Shown here piece after piece: positions 5,766 through 6,134 of a stretch of DNA of 6,134 nt. The position numbers and the translations under genes are program-made. The number at the start of each line of letters is the position of its first letter. Positions within the stretch are counted from its first letter, which is position 1. A model generated the notes under the pieces. It saw nothing but the letters and a program-made list of their open reading frames with translations, was not told the origin of the DNA and did not search any database. Location of the stretch: positions 1 to 6,134 of the forward strand of contig JASLZV010000121.1 in assembly GCA_030754715.1 (NCBI GenBank). The letters are read 5' to 3'. Source of the DNA: Phycisphaerae bacterium (GTDB lineage Bacteria; Planctomycetota; Phycisphaerae; SM23-33).

Positions 5766-6134
5766 ATGAGCCTGATTAACCTGCTTCCGGATGACTACCT
5801 CGAGCGCCGCCAGAGACGCCGGACCAATACGTTGTGCCTGATCCTGTTCGGGATTCTGATGATGGGTGTGATCATCGCCTCGCTAGTTTCGCACGCCAAC
5901 GCTAGTCGCATGTCGGCGGCTATGGACTACCTCAACAAATCCTACACCGGCGCCGCCGAGACCATCAGCCAGATGCAGAAACTCGAGGCGTACCAGCGCG
6001 CGATCCAGAAGAAACGAGAATCGATCCTTTCGCTGCTGGATCTCGCGCCCAAGAGCCTGACACTGGCGGTAATTACCAACGCACGTCCCCGCGGCGTGTC
6101 ACTGGAAAATATCAAGTTGGACACGAAATTCCCC
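5766..6134 (+). CDS. pilN: Type IV pilus assembly protein PilN (3' end beyond window)
   Basis: 123 codons seen to the right edge, no stop. The protein begins MSLINLLPDDYLERRQRRR: INLLP at residues 4-8 is the conserved PilN motif that docks into PilM. A basic patch (14-19) and one membrane helix (about 23-43) follow, so the N-terminus is cytoplasmic. Residues 50-95 are polar and helical, with features of a coiled coil (YLNKSY...MQKLEAYQRAIQKKRESIL), as expected for the periplasmic stalk through which PilN pairs with PilO. The end (LTLAVITNARPRGVSLENIKL) matches the start of the ferredoxin-like fold. The start is supported by GAGGA six bases upstream and by the motif position. Co-transcribed with pilM, hence predicted to be under the same c-di-GMP riboswitch; pilO would be expected next. 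Confidence 0.9.
   Translation, partial: MSLINLLPDDYLERRQRRRTNTLCLILFGILMMGVIIASLVSHANASRMSAAMDYLNKSYTGAAETISQMQKLEAYQRAIQKKRESILSLLDLAPKSLTLAVITNARPRGVSLENIKLDTKFP

Overview
The window is a GC-rich bacterial segment carrying part of a type IV pilus / type II secretion-like locus. The PilN start (MSLINLLPDDYLERR), a PilT-type ATPase next to a membrane-anchored PilB/GspE-like protein, and the spread-out layout suggest a planctomycete, perhaps Phycisphaerae-like. That placement is inference from protein style only; no marker gene is present.

Layout from left to right. (1) Minus strand, 1-3221: a hisF-pilT-pilB/gspE-like series read right to left. hisF (3221-2364) is followed after 3 bases by a pilT-like ATPase (2360-1170). 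After a 106-base gap comes a PilB/GspE-like protein (1063 to beyond the left edge) with membrane helices at its N-terminus and no Walker A lysine. (2) 3222-3585: a non-coding gap with a plausible hisF promoter and a perfect 20-bp palindrome. (3) Minus strand, 4149-3586: an unrecognised four-helix membrane protein. (4) 4150-4514: a divergent intergenic region whose right half holds a cyclic di-GMP-I (GEMM-I) riboswitch aptamer on the plus strand (about 4344-4421), followed by a leader that can fold over the pilM ribosome binding site. (5) Plus strand, 4515 to the right edge: pilM then pilN (cut by the edge), the inner-membrane/cytoplasmic platform of the pilus machine.

How it fits together: PilM (actin-like, cytoplasmic) binds the N-terminal INLLP-type motif of PilN (bitopic inner-membrane protein), and PilT-like ATPases power pilus retraction. 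The aptamer sits directly ahead of pilM, so the second messenger c-di-GMP is predicted to set expression of the pilMN platform operon. The two ATPase-family genes lie in a separate opposite-strand operon and are not under this riboswitch. HisF (histidine and purine branch point) looks metabolically unrelated and may simply share the promoter.

The points most worth attention are the riboswitch and its putative translational expression platform, the apparent pseudo-ATPase, the 9-bp tandem repeat expanded inside pilM at the place where the IPF-type segment normally lies, and the in-frame hisF/pilT junction.
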